Assembly (NCBI GenBank): GCA_017477435.1 | Contig: JAFUVV010000055.1 | Coordinates: forward strand, 1-47,364 | Length of the DNA: 47,364 nucleotides | Reading direction: 5' to 3' | DNA from: Prevotella sp. | GTDB taxonomy: Bacteria > Bacteroidota > Bacteroidia > Bacteroidales > Bacteroidaceae | Shown here: positions 35,130-44,824 of the stretch, in pieces | Numbering within the stretch: the stretch's first letter is position 1 | Layout: the number at the start of each line of letters is the position of its first letter | The notes under the pieces: generated by a model | Seen by the model: only the letters and a program-made list of their open reading frames with translations | Told to the model about the DNA's origin: nothing | The model's database searches: none | Translations under genes and position numbers: made by a program

Positions 35130-37136
35130 ATGAAACGATTATTCTCCACCCTGCTGGTTGCAGGTCTCATGCTCTCAGCCACTGCACAGACTCATGTTGA
35201 TGTCAGCTCTGCCGAACAACTTCTCGCGACAATTGATAGCCATCGCGGAGCATCGGGCAACGACACGCTCTACATCCATCTTGCCCCAGGCACATATATA
35301 CTTGACCGCTCCATTGTGCTCACCGAAAAGGATTCTCGCCCTATGGTTTTCGAGGGAGACGAGCACCAAAAGCCTGTCGTCAGTGCAGGCAAGCGTATCA
35401 GTGGATGGCAGTTGACACCCGAAGGATGGTGGAAATGCTACGTCCCAGAGACGGCACAGTATGGCTGGCGATTTGAGCAACTCTACATAAATGGTCGCCG
35501 TGCTACCAGAGCTCGTACACCAGACAAAGGTTTCTACAGTGTCAAGAATGTAAAAGAAAGTGTCCACGTACGCGGCAACGGCCGTACTCCACTATTTGCA
35601 TCGCAGACAGTACACGTTGATCCATCCGTCCTCTCACCACTGAAAGGACTAGGGAAATCGCAGTTGGAACAGGTGGTGGCACGATTCTATCACAAATGGG
35701 ATAATACGACTAAATACCTACAATATGCCGAGCCCGACTCAGGACGATTCTATATCACCGGACGGGGCATGAACAGCTGGAACGACATACGGGAGGGCAC
35801 GCAGTTCTATATGGAGAACTATCGCGGGGCACTGAATGCACCAGGCGAATGGTTTCTCGATGACGACGGCATGCTGCTCTACATCCCTCGCCCAGACGAA
35901 GATATAAATACCGCGGAGTGCTTTGCTCCACGACTGGAACAGGTGATGATACTGAAGGGAACAGCCGAAAAGCCCGTGACAGACAAGATTTTCCGCAATA
36001 TCAGTTTCGCTCACACTGCCAACTATACTCCCCGCAACGGGCACGAACCGAGCCAAGTGGCAGCATGGTTAGACGCCGCCATTATGATGGACCACGCGCA
36101 GAGGATATGCATCGACGGCTGCGAGGTGCAACACACGGGCAACTACGCAATATGGATGCGCGAACAGTGCTACGACAACAAGGTCGTAAACACTTTTATA
36201 CATGACATCGGAGGAGGTGGCATAAAAATCGGTTCTACAGCCCTTCCCCGAGAAGGCGAGGATGTCACTGGCCGCAATTTGGTGGAGAACTGCATCCTGC
36301 GCCATATGGGTCTGACCTTCCCTTGCTCTGGAGGAGTGATCATCTTCCAATCTGCTCACAACAAAGTGTTGCACAACGATATTTGCGATCTTCGCTACAC
36401 CGGCGTCAGTGTGGGATGGGTGTGGGGATATTCCTTCAGTCCGTCGACAGACAACGAGGTTGGCTTCAATCACATCCACCACATCGGATGGGGCGAGCTC
36501 TCCGACATGGGGGCTGTATACACCTTAGGAATATCGCCTGGCACACGGATTCACGACAATGTTGTGCACGATGTGTGGTCGTACGACTATGGCGGCTGGG
36601 GACTATACACCGATGAGGGAAGCACGGGGATAGTGATGGAAAACAACTTGGTCTACAACACAAAGTGCGGCGGGTTCCACCAGCACTATGGCCGCGACAA
36701 TATCATACGCAACAACATCTTTGCCTGGGCATGGCTGCAGCAACTCCAGGCAAGCCGCATCGAGGAGCACAGGTCGTTCGCATTCGAACACAACATCGTG
36801 ATAATGAACCGCGGAACACTGATGGCAGGAACGTGGGGGAAAGTAGATATGGATTACAACTGCTACTTCGACACGTCGGGGCGACAACCGACCTTCCTGC
36901 AAGAAGACCGCGCCTCGTGGCAACAGAAGCACGACCAGCATAGTGTCCTCACCAACCCAATGTTCCGTGATGCTGCTCACTACGACTTCCGCCTGAAGAG
37001 TAAGAAAACCGCAAAGCGAATAGGATTCAAGCCTTTCGATTATAGTCGTGCAGGAGTCTACGGCAGCAACGAATGGAAACAGAAAGCGCAGATGGAACCT
37101 GAGCTGATAGAGGAATTTGCAAGTCTGTTCCGCTAA
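35130..37136 (+). CDS. Secreted right-handed beta-helix protein, possibly GH141
   Basis: A protein of 668 residues with a signal peptide ending TAQ (about residue 20). The N-terminal part (IHLAPGTYILDRSIVLTEKDSRPMVFEGD split over two strands) is the start of a pectate-lyase-like beta-helix. An inserted beta domain covers about 90-260 (WRFEQLYINGRRATRARTP). The main helix then runs with repeated N-x-I/V-x-x-N ladders (VENCILRHMG, NEVGFNHIHHIG, MENNLVYNTKCGGFHQHYGRDNIIRNNIF). The layout resembles GH141 (alpha-L-fucosidase/xylanase) proteins of gut Bacteroidota, but I cannot confirm catalytic residues. With the GH43-like gene it suggests plant-polysaccharide use; no SusC/D pair is adjacent. Confidence 0.75.
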   Translation: MKRLFSTLLVAGLMLSATAQTHVDVSSAEQLLATIDSHRGASGNDTLYIHLAPGTYILDRSIVLTEKDSRPMVFEGDEHQKPVVSAGKRISGWQLTPEGWWKCYVPETAQYGWRFEQLYINGRRATRARTPDKGFYSVKNVKESVHVRGNGRTPLFASQTVHVDPSVLSPLKGLGKSQLEQVVARFYHKWDNTTKYLQYAEPDSGRFYITGRGMNSWNDIREGTQFYMENYRGALNAPGEWFLDDDGMLLYIPRPDEDINTAECFAPRLEQVMILKGTAEKPVTDKIFRNISFAHTANYTPRNGHEPSQVAAWLDAAIMMDHAQRICIDGCEVQHTGNYAIWMREQCYDNKVVNTFIHDIGGGGIKIGSTALPREGEDVTGRNLVENCILRHMGLTFPCSGGVIIFQSAHNKVLHNDICDLRYTGVSVGWVWGYSFSPSTDNEVGFNHIHHIGWGELSDMGAVYTLGISPGTRIHDNVVHDVWSYDYGGWGLYTDEGSTGIVMENNLVYNTKCGGFHQHYGRDNIIRNNIFAWAWLQQLQASRIEEHRSFAFEHNIVIMNRGTLMAGTWGKVDMDYNCYFDTSGRQPTFLQEDRASWQQKHDQHSVLTNPMFRDAAHYDFRLKSKKTAKRIGFKPFDYSRAGVYGSNEWKQKAQMEPELIEEFASLFR

Positions 37137-37227
37137 AAACAGGAAATAAAACAGATATCAAACAACAAATCACGTGCAGTGGTTAACTTTTAGCCACTGC
37201 TCTAATCGATATATTGTTTTTTTTATG

Positions 37228-37235
37228 TAACTTTG
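37228..37235 (+). promoter_or_regulatory. -7 box of cysE
   Basis: TAACTTTG, 47 bp before the chosen start codon, after a T-rich tract. No well-placed TTTG -33 was found. Confidence 0.65.
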
Positions 37236-37282
37236 CAAGCGCAAGACTATCATATAAAAAACATATTGACACACCCAGCGAG

Positions 37283-38224
37283 ATGAATACCCACGAAACG
37301 ATCGACATGATGAAGCAGACAATCGAGGAATTGTCTGACGCCAACTCGCTCAAAGGATTGTTTCATCAGCATCGCGACGGAAACCCGATGCCGTCGAACA
37401 AGGCTCTCGAAGAAATTATCGAACTTGCCAGAGCCATTCTCTTCCCAGGCTTCTTCGGGAGGTCGACAGTGAACGTCAATACCCTCAGCTATAGCATCGG
37501 TATTAACATCGAACGACTCCACAAACTACTTACAGAGCAGATTCACGCCGGATTGTGCTTCGCCGACAACAAGGAGCAGGAGACCTACGAGGAACAATGC
37601 GAACAGAGAGACTGTGCCGCAGAAAGAGCAACGCGTCTGATTTCGATGCTGCCACAGATAAGGGCAACGCTCGCCACCGACGTGGAAGCAGCCTACAACG
37701 GCGATCCCGCAGCTGTGAGTCAGGCGGAGATAGTGGCGTGCTACCCCATCATAAAAGCTCTCGTAAACTATCGAATCGCACACGAGCTATACAAGATGCA
37801 GGTGCCACTCATACCGAGAAAGATGACAGAAATGGCTCACTCGGAAACAGGCATTGATATTCATCCCGCTGCCACAATCGGAAAATATTTCACCATCGAC
37901 CACGGAACGGGAGTCGTCATTGGCGCAACGTGTATCATTGGCAACAACGTGAAGTTGTATCAAGGTGTAACCCTCGGTGCAAAAAGTTTCCCTCTCGACG
38001 ACGACGGCAACCCGATAAAAGGCATCCCACGCCATCCTATTATAGAAGACAACGTAGTAGTATATGCAAACGCAACCATACTGGGGCGCATAACGATAGG
38101 ACGTGGATGCGTGGTGGGAGCTAACGCATGGGTTACCCGCGACATGAAACCGAACACGAAGCGGTTTAAGAAAGAACAGACCACAAGTCTTGACTTAGAG
38201 TTTATAAACGGAACAGGAATCTGA
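37283..38224 (+). CDS. cysE: Serine O-acetyltransferase
   Basis: Acetylates L-serine with acetyl-CoA, the first step of cysteine synthesis. It has 313 residues from Met 37283; the upstream extension of the frame covers the promoter and is not part of the protein. The N-terminal helical domain (about 1-190) includes DVEAAYNGDPAA and YPIIKALVNYRIAHELY. The left-handed hexapeptide helix follows with GIDIHPAATIG, IDHGTGVVIG and a long loop YQGVTLGAKS. Catalytic histidines lie in HPAA/DHGTG as in the EpsC/SatA type. It heads the plus-strand run that continues to the DedA-like gene. Confidence 0.94.
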   Translation: MNTHETIDMMKQTIEELSDANSLKGLFHQHRDGNPMPSNKALEEIIELARAILFPGFFGRSTVNVNTLSYSIGINIERLHKLLTEQIHAGLCFADNKEQETYEEQCEQRDCAAERATRLISMLPQIRATLATDVEAAYNGDPAAVSQAEIVACYPIIKALVNYRIAHELYKMQVPLIPRKMTEMAHSETGIDIHPAATIGKYFTIDHGTGVVIGATCIIGNNVKLYQGVTLGAKSFPLDDDGNPIKGIPRHPIIEDNVVVYANATILGRITIGRGCVVGANAWVTRDMKPNTKRFKKEQTTSLDLEFINGTGI

Positions 38225-38252
38225 AATAATCTTTTTTTTCTTTATACAAACA

Positions 38253-39737
38253 ATGGAATTCGAGCTGATAGCCAAAACATTCATGGGACTGGAGCCTGTA
38301 CTGGCCGAAGAACTGACAAGCATGGGTGCAAACAATATCCAAATCGGGCGGCGGATGGTTTCATTCACCGGCGACAAGGAAATGATGTACCGAGCCAACT
38401 TCCAACTCCACACGGCAATAAGAATACTGAAACCGATAGCACACTTCACGGCGAAGTCGGCCGAGGACATGTACGACCATGTGAAGAAAATAGACTGGAG
38501 CAAATACATCGAGCCTGGTAAGACATTCTCCGTCGACTCAGTAGTCTATTCGGAGGAATTCAGGAACTCACGGTTTGTCACCTACAAAGTGAAAGATGCC
38601 ATCGTCGATCAGTTCCGCGAGGCAACAGGCGACAGGCCAAACATCTCGGTCAGCAGCCCCGATATAAGGCTGAATATCCATATTGCCGAAGACAAGGCGA
38701 CGCTCTCGCTCGACTCCAGCGGTGAGAGTCTGCATCGCCGCGGATACAGGCAGGAGAGTGTGGAAGCTCCGCTCAACGAGGTGCTTGCTGCTGGAATGAT
38801 ACTCATGACTGGATGGCGAGGTGAGACCGACTTCATCGACCCCATGTGCGGCTCAGGCACTCTCCCGATAGAGGCAGCGCTGATAGCAAGAAACATCTCA
38901 CCTGGTGTGTTCCGCAAGGAATATGCTTTCGAGAAATGGCCCGACTACGATGCCAACCTGTTCGACAGAATATATAACGACGACTCTGCGGAGCGCGAGT
39001 TTGGACATCACATCTATGGCTACGACATCGACATGAAAGCCGTTAATACAGCCCGACTCAACGTGAAGGCAGCAGGACTGAGCAAAGACATCACTATTGA
39101 GCAAGCCGACTTCAAAGACTTCACTCAGCCAAAGGAAAAGAGCATCATCGTCACCAACCCGCCATATGGCGAACGGATCTCAACGCCAAACCTTCTCGCC
39201 ACATACAAGATGATAGGCGAACGACTAAAGCACGAATTCTCGGGCAACAATGCATGGATTCTCAGCTACCGCGAGGAGTGCTTTGAGCAGATTGGCCTGA
39301 AGCCTTCGATAAAAATACCTGTTTACAATGGTTCGCTCGAATGCGAGTTCCGTCGATATCAACTTTTCGACGGTAAAATGAAAGTGTTCCGTCATGAAGG
39401 CGGCGAGGTGAAGACAGAGGAAGAGCGAAAGGCCATGGCCGAGAAGCACCGCTTCAAGAAAAACCGCGAATTCAAGCAACGCCTTGAAGAGGAGCAGGAA
39501 AATGAAGAAAGCGATATCAGATCGTTCAAGTTCCACTCACTGGAGAGAGCTGAGAATAAGAAAAAGTTTGAAGCAAGGCATGAGAGAAAGGAGCGTCACG
39601 ACGATGAAAACGACAGACGTCGTATGTTCGGCGGACGTGGAAAGAGCGAAGGAAGAGGCGGCAGACGCCAGTTTGGCGACGACAAGAGACAGCCACGCAA
39701 ATCAGGAAAACCATACAGGAGGAAAGATGATGAGTAA
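38253..39737 (+). CDS. THUMP-domain class I SAM RNA methyltransferase (RlmL-like N2-guanine)
   Basis: A protein of 494 residues. An N-terminal ferredoxin-like plus THUMP region (about 1-155) is followed by a Rossmann methyltransferase with DPMCGSGTLPIEAA (SAM/motif region), YGYDIDMKAV, and catalytic NPPYGERI, as in RlmL/YcbY and Trm14 guanosine-N2 methyltransferases. The C-terminal 120 or so residues are a highly charged Lys/Arg/Glu tail ending RRGGRRQFGDD and KPYRRKDDE, probably an RNA-binding extension. It lacks the RlmK half of the E. coli fusion. 28-bp gap from cysE; its last codons overlap the next gene by 11 bp. Confidence 0.9.
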   Translation: MEFELIAKTFMGLEPVLAEELTSMGANNIQIGRRMVSFTGDKEMMYRANFQLHTAIRILKPIAHFTAKSAEDMYDHVKKIDWSKYIEPGKTFSVDSVVYSEEFRNSRFVTYKVKDAIVDQFREATGDRPNISVSSPDIRLNIHIAEDKATLSLDSSGESLHRRGYRQESVEAPLNEVLAAGMILMTGWRGETDFIDPMCGSGTLPIEAALIARNISPGVFRKEYAFEKWPDYDANLFDRIYNDDSAEREFGHHIYGYDIDMKAVNTARLNVKAAGLSKDITIEQADFKDFTQPKEKSIIVTNPPYGERISTPNLLATYKMIGERLKHEFSGNNAWILSYREECFEQIGLKPSIKIPVYNGSLECEFRRYQLFDGKMKVFRHEGGEVKTEEERKAMAEKHRFKKNREFKQRLEEEQENEESDIRSFKFHSLERAENKKKFEARHERKERHDDENDRRRMFGGRGKSEGRGGRRQFGDDKRQPRKSGKPYRRKDDE

Positions 39738-41895
39738 GACTTTTATGAGAAACGGGATTGCGACAATCATACTAATCATGATGGCAACGATTAACGCGAC
39801 AGCACAGAATAAGAAGTTCACGCTTGAAGAACTCAACTTCGGCGGGAAGAACTATCGACAGACCGTACCCGAAACAAGATATCTCACGTGGTGGGGCGAC
39901 GAACTCGTCAGGACGGAAACCGAATATTGTTCTGTCATCGACAAAAAGACTGGAGCAGAGAAGACGCTGTTCTCTCTTTCCGACATACAATCTCTCACAG
40001 GCAGCGACAGCCACAATCAGATGCGCCACCTTTACAATGCCGTCTTCCCCTACCCCGACAAGACGGTCGTGATGCTCATGAATGGCAAGGAGCGTATGCT
40101 CGTCGACTGGGAGAAGAAGGAACTTCTGCTTAAACTCAACCGTGAGGGAGAGGCCGAAGACTTCAGTGTAGAATCACACGCAATGGCATACGTGAAAGAC
40201 GACAACCTCTTCATCCGCACAAAAGACAACAAGACACGGCAGCTTTCTACCGACGGCTCACGCGAAATAGTCTATGGTCAGAGTGTCCACCGCGATGAGT
40301 TCGGAATATCTAAAGGAACATTCTGGAGCCCAAAAGGAAACAAGCTTGCCTTCTACCGCATGGACCAGTCGATGGTGAGCGACTATCCGCAGGTGGATAT
40401 CTTCAAGAGAACAGCAGGCTACGAGCCTGACAAATACCCAATGGCTGGAGAGACATCCCACAAAGTCAGCGTCGGTATATATAATCTTTCAGACGGCACG
40501 ACACGCTATCTTGAGACTGGCGACCCCACCGACAGATATTTCACCAACATCGCATGGAGCCCCGACGAGATGACAGTCTACATGTTTGAGCTCAACAGAG
40601 ACCAGAACGACTGTCGACTGGTGAGCTACGATGCTGAAACAGGCAAGAAGATTGCCGAAATCTACAGAGAAACCGACAACAAATATGTAGAACCGCTTCA
40701 TCCGATCGTGTTCCTGCCATGGGACAGCAGCATGTTCGTGTTCCAAAGTCAGCGCGACGGATACAACCACCTCTACCTTTTCGATACTAAGAAATCCGAC
40801 GGCAACATCCGCCAGCTGACAAGTGGGGAATGGGTTGTGATGGAGTTGCTCGGTTTTGATGCCAAGACGAAAAAAATCGTCATTTCTTCCAACGAATGCA
40901 GCCCAATACAGAAGAACACATGGACCGTCGACGTGAAGAATGGCAAACGCGCCCTCATCGACAACGGCCACGGATGGCATTATTCTTATCTTTCATCATC
41001 AGGCCAATGGATCTACGACAATTTCTCTGAACCGGATGTGCCTCGCAAGATCGATGTAACCAGCACATCCAAGCCCAAATCCCTCAACATTCTCACCGCA
41101 GCAAATCCGTGGGAAGGATACGACACGCCTATCTTCTCATCGGGCACCATCAAAGCTGCCGACGGCACAACCGACCTATACTATCGCATGGTGAAGCCTC
41201 ACGACTTTGATGAGACAAAGAAGTATCCTACGGTGATCTACGTCTATGGCGGTCCTCATGCTCATAATGTCGACGCCCGCTGGCACTATTGCAGCCGCTC
41301 GTGGGAGACGTACATGGCAGAAAAGGGCTACGTAGTCTTCATCCTCGACAATCGTGGAAGCGAGAACAGAGGCCGTGATTTCGAACAAGTCACGTTCCGA
41401 CAACTCGGTCAGAAAGAAATGAAAGACCAGATGAAAGGAGTGGACTTCCTGAAGAGCCTTCCTTATGTAGATCAGGATCGGATCGGAGTGCACGGATGGA
41501 GCTACGGCGGATATATGACCATCTCGCTCATGACCAACTATCCCGACGTGTTCAAAGTGGGAGTGGCTGGCGGCCCTGTCATCGACTGGAAGTGGTATGA
41601 GGTGATGTATGGCGAGCGTTATATGGATACGCCGCAGGCTAATCCCGAAGGATATGCAAAGACATCGCTGCTACGCCAGGCTGCAAACCTGAAAGGAAAG
41701 CTGCAGATCATCACAGGCTACAACGACAAGACTGTCGTTCCACAGCATTGCCTGTCGTTCATTGCCGAATGTATAAAGGCTGGCACGCATCCCGACTTCT
41801 TCGTTTATCCAGGTGAACCTCACAACATGCGTGGTCACCAGAGCGTGCATCTGCATGAACGAATAACTCAGTATTTCGAGGACTACCTGAAGTAG
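39727..41895 (+). CDS. S9-family prolyl oligopeptidase / DPP-IV-like peptidase
   Basis: An exported serine peptidase of 722 residues. Signal peptide ends TAQ (about residue 27). It has a DPP-IV N-terminal propeller, then an alpha/beta-hydrolase domain with Ser592 (GWSYGGY), Asp667 (YNDKTV) and His699 (EPHNMRG). It differs from the gene at 25730 by having NDKTVPxQ-type acid and PHNM-type histidine motifs, so its specificity is probably other than classical DPP-IV. The start is one of two ATGs at 39727/39730; the long frame back to 39484 is only the methyltransferase tail read in another frame. Translationally coupled to the gene before it. Confidence 0.92.
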   Translation: MMSKTFMRNGIATIILIMMATINATAQNKKFTLEELNFGGKNYRQTVPETRYLTWWGDELVRTETEYCSVIDKKTGAEKTLFSLSDIQSLTGSDSHNQMRHLYNAVFPYPDKTVVMLMNGKERMLVDWEKKELLLKLNREGEAEDFSVESHAMAYVKDDNLFIRTKDNKTRQLSTDGSREIVYGQSVHRDEFGISKGTFWSPKGNKLAFYRMDQSMVSDYPQVDIFKRTAGYEPDKYPMAGETSHKVSVGIYNLSDGTTRYLETGDPTDRYFTNIAWSPDEMTVYMFELNRDQNDCRLVSYDAETGKKIAEIYRETDNKYVEPLHPIVFLPWDSSMFVFQSQRDGYNHLYLFDTKKSDGNIRQLTSGEWVVMELLGFDAKTKKIVISSNECSPIQKNTWTVDVKNGKRALIDNGHGWHYSYLSSSGQWIYDNFSEPDVPRKIDVTSTSKPKSLNILTAANPWEGYDTPIFSSGTIKAADGTTDLYYRMVKPHDFDETKKYPTVIYVYGGPHAHNVDARWHYCSRSWETYMAEKGYVVFILDNRGSENRGRDFEQVTFRQLGQKEMKDQMKGVDFLKSLPYVDQDRIGVHGWSYGGYMTISLMTNYPDVFKVGVAGGPVIDWKWYEVMYGERYMDTPQANPEGYAKTSLLRQAANLKGKLQIITGYNDKTVVPQHCLSFIAECIKAGTHPDFFVYPGEPHNMRGHQSVHLHERITQYFEDYLK

Positions 41896-41929
41896 GTTAA
41901 AAGGTATAAGGTTAAATGGTTAAAAGTTT

Positions 41930-43198
41930 ATGAAAATATTATTGTTAGGCAGTGGTGGTCGAGAGCACGCACTGGCATGGAAGATATCAAAGAGTGAGAA
42001 ATGCGAGAAGTTGTTCATTGCCCCTGGTAATGCCGGAACATCTGATGTTGGCGAGAACGTGGCAATCGGTGTGAACGACTTCGAGAGAATCAAGGTTTTT
42101 GCCATCGACAATGCCATCGACATGATTGTTGTGGGCCCTGAAGATCCGCTCGTGAACGGCATCTACGACTGCATTAAGTCGGATCCTGCCACAGCCCACA
42201 TCGCTGTCATCGGCCCCACAAAAGCCGGCGCACAGCTTGAAGGTTCGAAGGATTTTGCAAAGGCGTTCATGCAGAGGCACCGCATCCCCACGGCTCGCTA
42301 TCAGACATTCGACGGCGAACATCTGCAGGAGGGGCTGCAGTTCCTCGAGACGCTAAATCCTCCTTACGTTCTGAAGGCCGACGGATTGTGTGCAGGAAAG
42401 GGTGTGCTTATCCTTCCTACGCTCGACGAGGCAAAGAAGGAACTGGGCGAGATGCTTGGCGGAATGTTTGGAGGTGCCTCGGCAAAGGTGGTTATCGAGG
42501 AGTACCTGAGTGGCATAGAGTGCTCAGTGTTTGTCCTCACCGACGGGAAGAACTATAAAATCCTGCCCGAGGCAAAAGACTACAAGCGCATCGGTGAGCA
42601 TGACACCGGACTGAATACCGGCGGAATGGGAAGCGTATCGCCCGTACCCTTCGCCGACAGCGAATGGATGAAGAAGGTGGAGGACCGCATCATACGACCC
42701 ACAGTGGAAGGCCTGGCAGAAGAAGGCATACTCTACAAGGGCTTCATATTCTTCGGACTGATAAACGTCGGTGGCAACCCGATGGTGATTGAATACAACT
42801 GTCGCATGGGTGATCCTGAGACAGAGAGCGTGATGCTCCGACTGAAGAGCGACATCGTCGACCTGTTTGAAGGTGTTGCAGAGGAGGATATCGACAAGCG
42901 ACAGGCAGAGTTCGACGAGCGTGCTGCAGTATGCGTGATGCTCGTAAGCGGCGGATATCCACAGGCTTACAAGAAGGGATACCCCATATCGATTCCTGCT
43001 GTCGATGGCGACACCATCCTTTTCCACAGCGGTACAAAGGCCGTTGACGGACAGACGCTCACTAATGGCGGACGAGTCATCGCTGTCTCGTCATACGGAA
43101 AAGACAAGGAAGAAGCCCTACAAAAGAGTTTCAACATTGCCAAGCAGATTGAGTTCACCGATAAATACTTCCGCAGCGACATCGGCAGCGACTTATAA
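41930..43198 (+). CDS. purD: Phosphoribosylamine-glycine ligase
   Basis: The second step of purine synthesis, joining phosphoribosylamine and glycine with ATP; it uses the product of PurF. 422 residues is the normal length. The N-terminal [17 protein letters not shown] loop, [11 protein letters not shown], the ATP-grasp region with [22 protein letters not shown] and [15 protein letters not shown] are all diagnostic. It lies 34 bp after the S9 peptidase gene, across short GGTTAAA repeats. Confidence 0.98.
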   Translation: MKILLLGSGGREHALAWKISKSEKCEKLFIAPGNAGTSDVGENVAIGVNDFERIKVFAIDNAIDMIVVGPEDPLVNGIYDCIKSDPATAHIAVIGPTKAGAQLEGSKDFAKAFMQRHRIPTARYQTFDGEHLQEGLQFLETLNPPYVLKADGLCAGKGVLILPTLDEAKKELGEMLGGMFGGASAKVVIEEYLSGIECSVFVLTDGKNYKILPEAKDYKRIGEHDTGLNTGGMGSVSPVPFADSEWMKKVEDRIIRPTVEGLAEEGILYKGFIFFGLINVGGNPMVIEYNCRMGDPETESVMLRLKSDIVDLFEGVAEEDIDKRQAEFDERAAVCVMLVSGGYPQAYKKGYPISIPAVDGDTILFHSGTKAVDGQTLTNGGRVIAVSSYGKDKEEALQKSFNIAKQIEFTDKYFRSDIGSDL

Positions 43199-43210
43199 AA
43201 TGTAAAGTGT

Positions 43211-43275
43211 GAGCACAAAGGGCTTTCGTTCTTCGTTCTTTCGTTGAGCACAAAGGGCTTTCGTTCTTTCGTTTT
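43211..43275. repeat. Imperfect tandem repeat (GAGCACAAAGGGCTTTCGTT)
   Basis: GAGCACAAAGGGCTTTCGTT occurs at 43211 and again at 43245 (period 34), followed by CTTTCGTT repeats. The AAAG-GG-CTTT core is palindromic. It lies between purD and the membrane-protein gene, where the latter's start codon would be expected. Confidence 0.7.
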
Positions 43276-43379
43276 ATCGTTCTTATCAATTTCCAACTAT
43301 CAAAAAGAGAATACAAAACATAATCGCTGAGAGTCGCTACTCACTTCCGCTTGCCATCATCGCGACGGCAAGCGTATGG

Positions 43380-44300
43380 GTGGTTGTCCACTCTCTTTTC
43401 AACGCCAACTCCCTTCCCTTGGAGAAGTCAGGTGGGGTATCCCCTTTCCCCGGGAAAGGTACAGAGGCAACCTTCCCATATGAGTGGCTGGGGATGGGAT
43501 TTGTCCTTGCCACTGCATTTGTGATGGTGAGGCTCAACACCATCCACGCAATCATGCGCACCTATAGCCGAATGATATCGTGCTCGTTTCTTGCAATCAG
43601 CCTCATCGCCCTGCCCTACTTTCTCAATCCGCTGAACGCAGCACTACCCCTCTGCCTCAGCATCATCTTCACGCTCCTTTTCTTTTCCTATCAAGACAAG
43701 ACAGCCGTGGGAATCGTCTTCCTCACCTTCGTCGTGCTCAGCATCGCGAGCCTTATATATATAAAGATTCTCCTACTTGTTCCCATTCTCTGGATCATCA
43801 TCGCCACCCGCATGATGGCCATGAGTCCGCGCGTGTTCTTCGCCTCGCTTCTTGGCATCGTCACGCCCTATTGGTTCTACGCAGCTTATTGTCTTTACGC
43901 AGATCGCATCGACACTCTGACCGACCACGTAACAGACATAGCCGACTTCACCAACATTTCAGACATCAGTACACTGAGTCTCAGTGATATAGCCATTTTT
44001 GTTATAGTAATACTTCTATTCTTTTTGGGGATGACACATTTCATCCTCACGAGCCACAACGACAAGATTCGTACCCGTATGATCTTCGAGTCGTTCATCA
44101 TTACCGACATTGCCCTTCTCGCCTTCATCATCCTCCAGCCAGCAGAGATGGAGTGCCTTGTGCCGATGATGGCCGTCGGCGTGAGCCCACTTGTAGCTCA
44201 CTACGTCACCTACACCTCGTCGCGGCTCTCCAACCTGTCGTTCCTCGGCATGATTATTATCCTTATCCTCACCACTGCCTATCACTTATGGACGCTCTGA
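43380..44300 (+). CDS. Integral membrane protein of unknown function (start uncertain)
   Basis: At least 306 residues with about eight or nine hydrophobic helices and no motif that I recognise. GTG at 43380 is the first usable start, but the frame is open back to 43248. The codons before it (IKKRIQNIIAESRYS, then LPLAIIATASVW) read like a natural N-terminus and first membrane helix without any ATG, GTG or TTG. The true start may have been lost or may be an unusual codon such as ATC. Residues 9-27 (FNANSLPLEKSGGVSPFPGKG) are encoded by a palindromic repeat element (43417-43465). It overlaps the YqaA gene by 13 bp. Confidence 0.7.
   Translation: MVVHSLFNANSLPLEKSGGVSPFPGKGTEATFPYEWLGMGFVLATAFVMVRLNTIHAIMRTYSRMISCSFLAISLIALPYFLNPLNAALPLCLSIIFTLLFFSYQDKTAVGIVFLTFVVLSIASLIYIKILLLVPILWIIIATRMMAMSPRVFFASLLGIVTPYWFYAAYCLYADRIDTLTDHVTDIADFTNISDISTLSLSDIAIFVIVILLFFLGMTHFILTSHNDKIRTRMIFESFIITDIALLAFIILQPAEMECLVPMMAVGVSPLVAHYVTYTSSRLSNLSFLGMIIILILTTAYHLWTL
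43417..43465 (+). repeat. Palindromic GC-rich element inside a coding frame
   Basis: TCCCTTGGAGAAGTCAGGTGG followed by GGTATCCCCTTTCCCCGGGAAAGG parallels, base by base in many places, the minus strand of 6747-6812, but lies in a different reading frame of its host gene. It encodes SLPLEKSGGVSPFPGKG. Confidence 0.65.
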
Positions 44301-44740
44301 TTCAGTTGCTCATCGACTACGGCTACTGGGGCATGCTCCTTGCAGCATTTCTCGCCGGCAGCTTTTTCCCTTTCAGCAGTGAAGCCGTCATGGTAGCTCT
44401 TCTCGCCGCAGGACTGCAGCCCTGGCCACTCGTGGCCTACGGCACCGTGGGCAACGTGCTCGGGTCGGTGTTCAACTATGGCGTCGGTCGCCTCGGCCGC
44501 ACCGAATGGATAGAGCGCTACCTCCACGTCACACCTACGCAGATGGACCGTGCCCGGCGATTCATGCGTGGCAGGGGAGCATGGATGGGGTTCTTCGCGT
44601 TCCTGCCGGTACTGGGCAGCGCCATCACCATCGTCCTCGGGCTCATGAGGGCAAACCTCTTTATTACGTTCATAAGCATCACCATCGGAAAGCTCCTGCG
44701 CTACGTCATCCTCGTCTACGGCACCGGACTGCTCTTCTAA
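44288..44740 (+). CDS. YqaA/DedA-family membrane protein
   Basis: An inner-membrane protein of 150 residues of the SNARE-associated/DedA superfamily (YqaA branch). The glycine-rich first helix pair (GYWGMLLAAFLAGSFFPFSSE), the GNVLGSVFNYGVGRLGR motif, and FLPVLGSAITIVLGLMR (re-entrant loop with Pro) are characteristic. DedA proteins act as lipid or undecaprenyl phosphate flippases; for the YqaA branch this is inferred. I start at Met 44288, since the longer frame begins deep inside the preceding gene. Confidence 0.9.
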   Translation: MDALIQLLIDYGYWGMLLAAFLAGSFFPFSSEAVMVALLAAGLQPWPLVAYGTVGNVLGSVFNYGVGRLGRTEWIERYLHVTPTQMDRARRFMRGRGAWMGFFAFLPVLGSAITIVLGLMRANLFITFISITIGKLLRYVILVYGTGLLF

Positions 44741-44824
44741 TTCCACATTTTCATCTATCGTCTCTCTACATTCCGAGCCTGCCATACGGGCTGGGCCCTC
44801 CAGTCTATATATCAGTCTGGCGCG

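Noticed and set aside
39484-39726. Upstream extension of the second S9 peptidase
   Set aside because: It reads the methyltransferase tail in another frame; the signal peptide starts at 39727.
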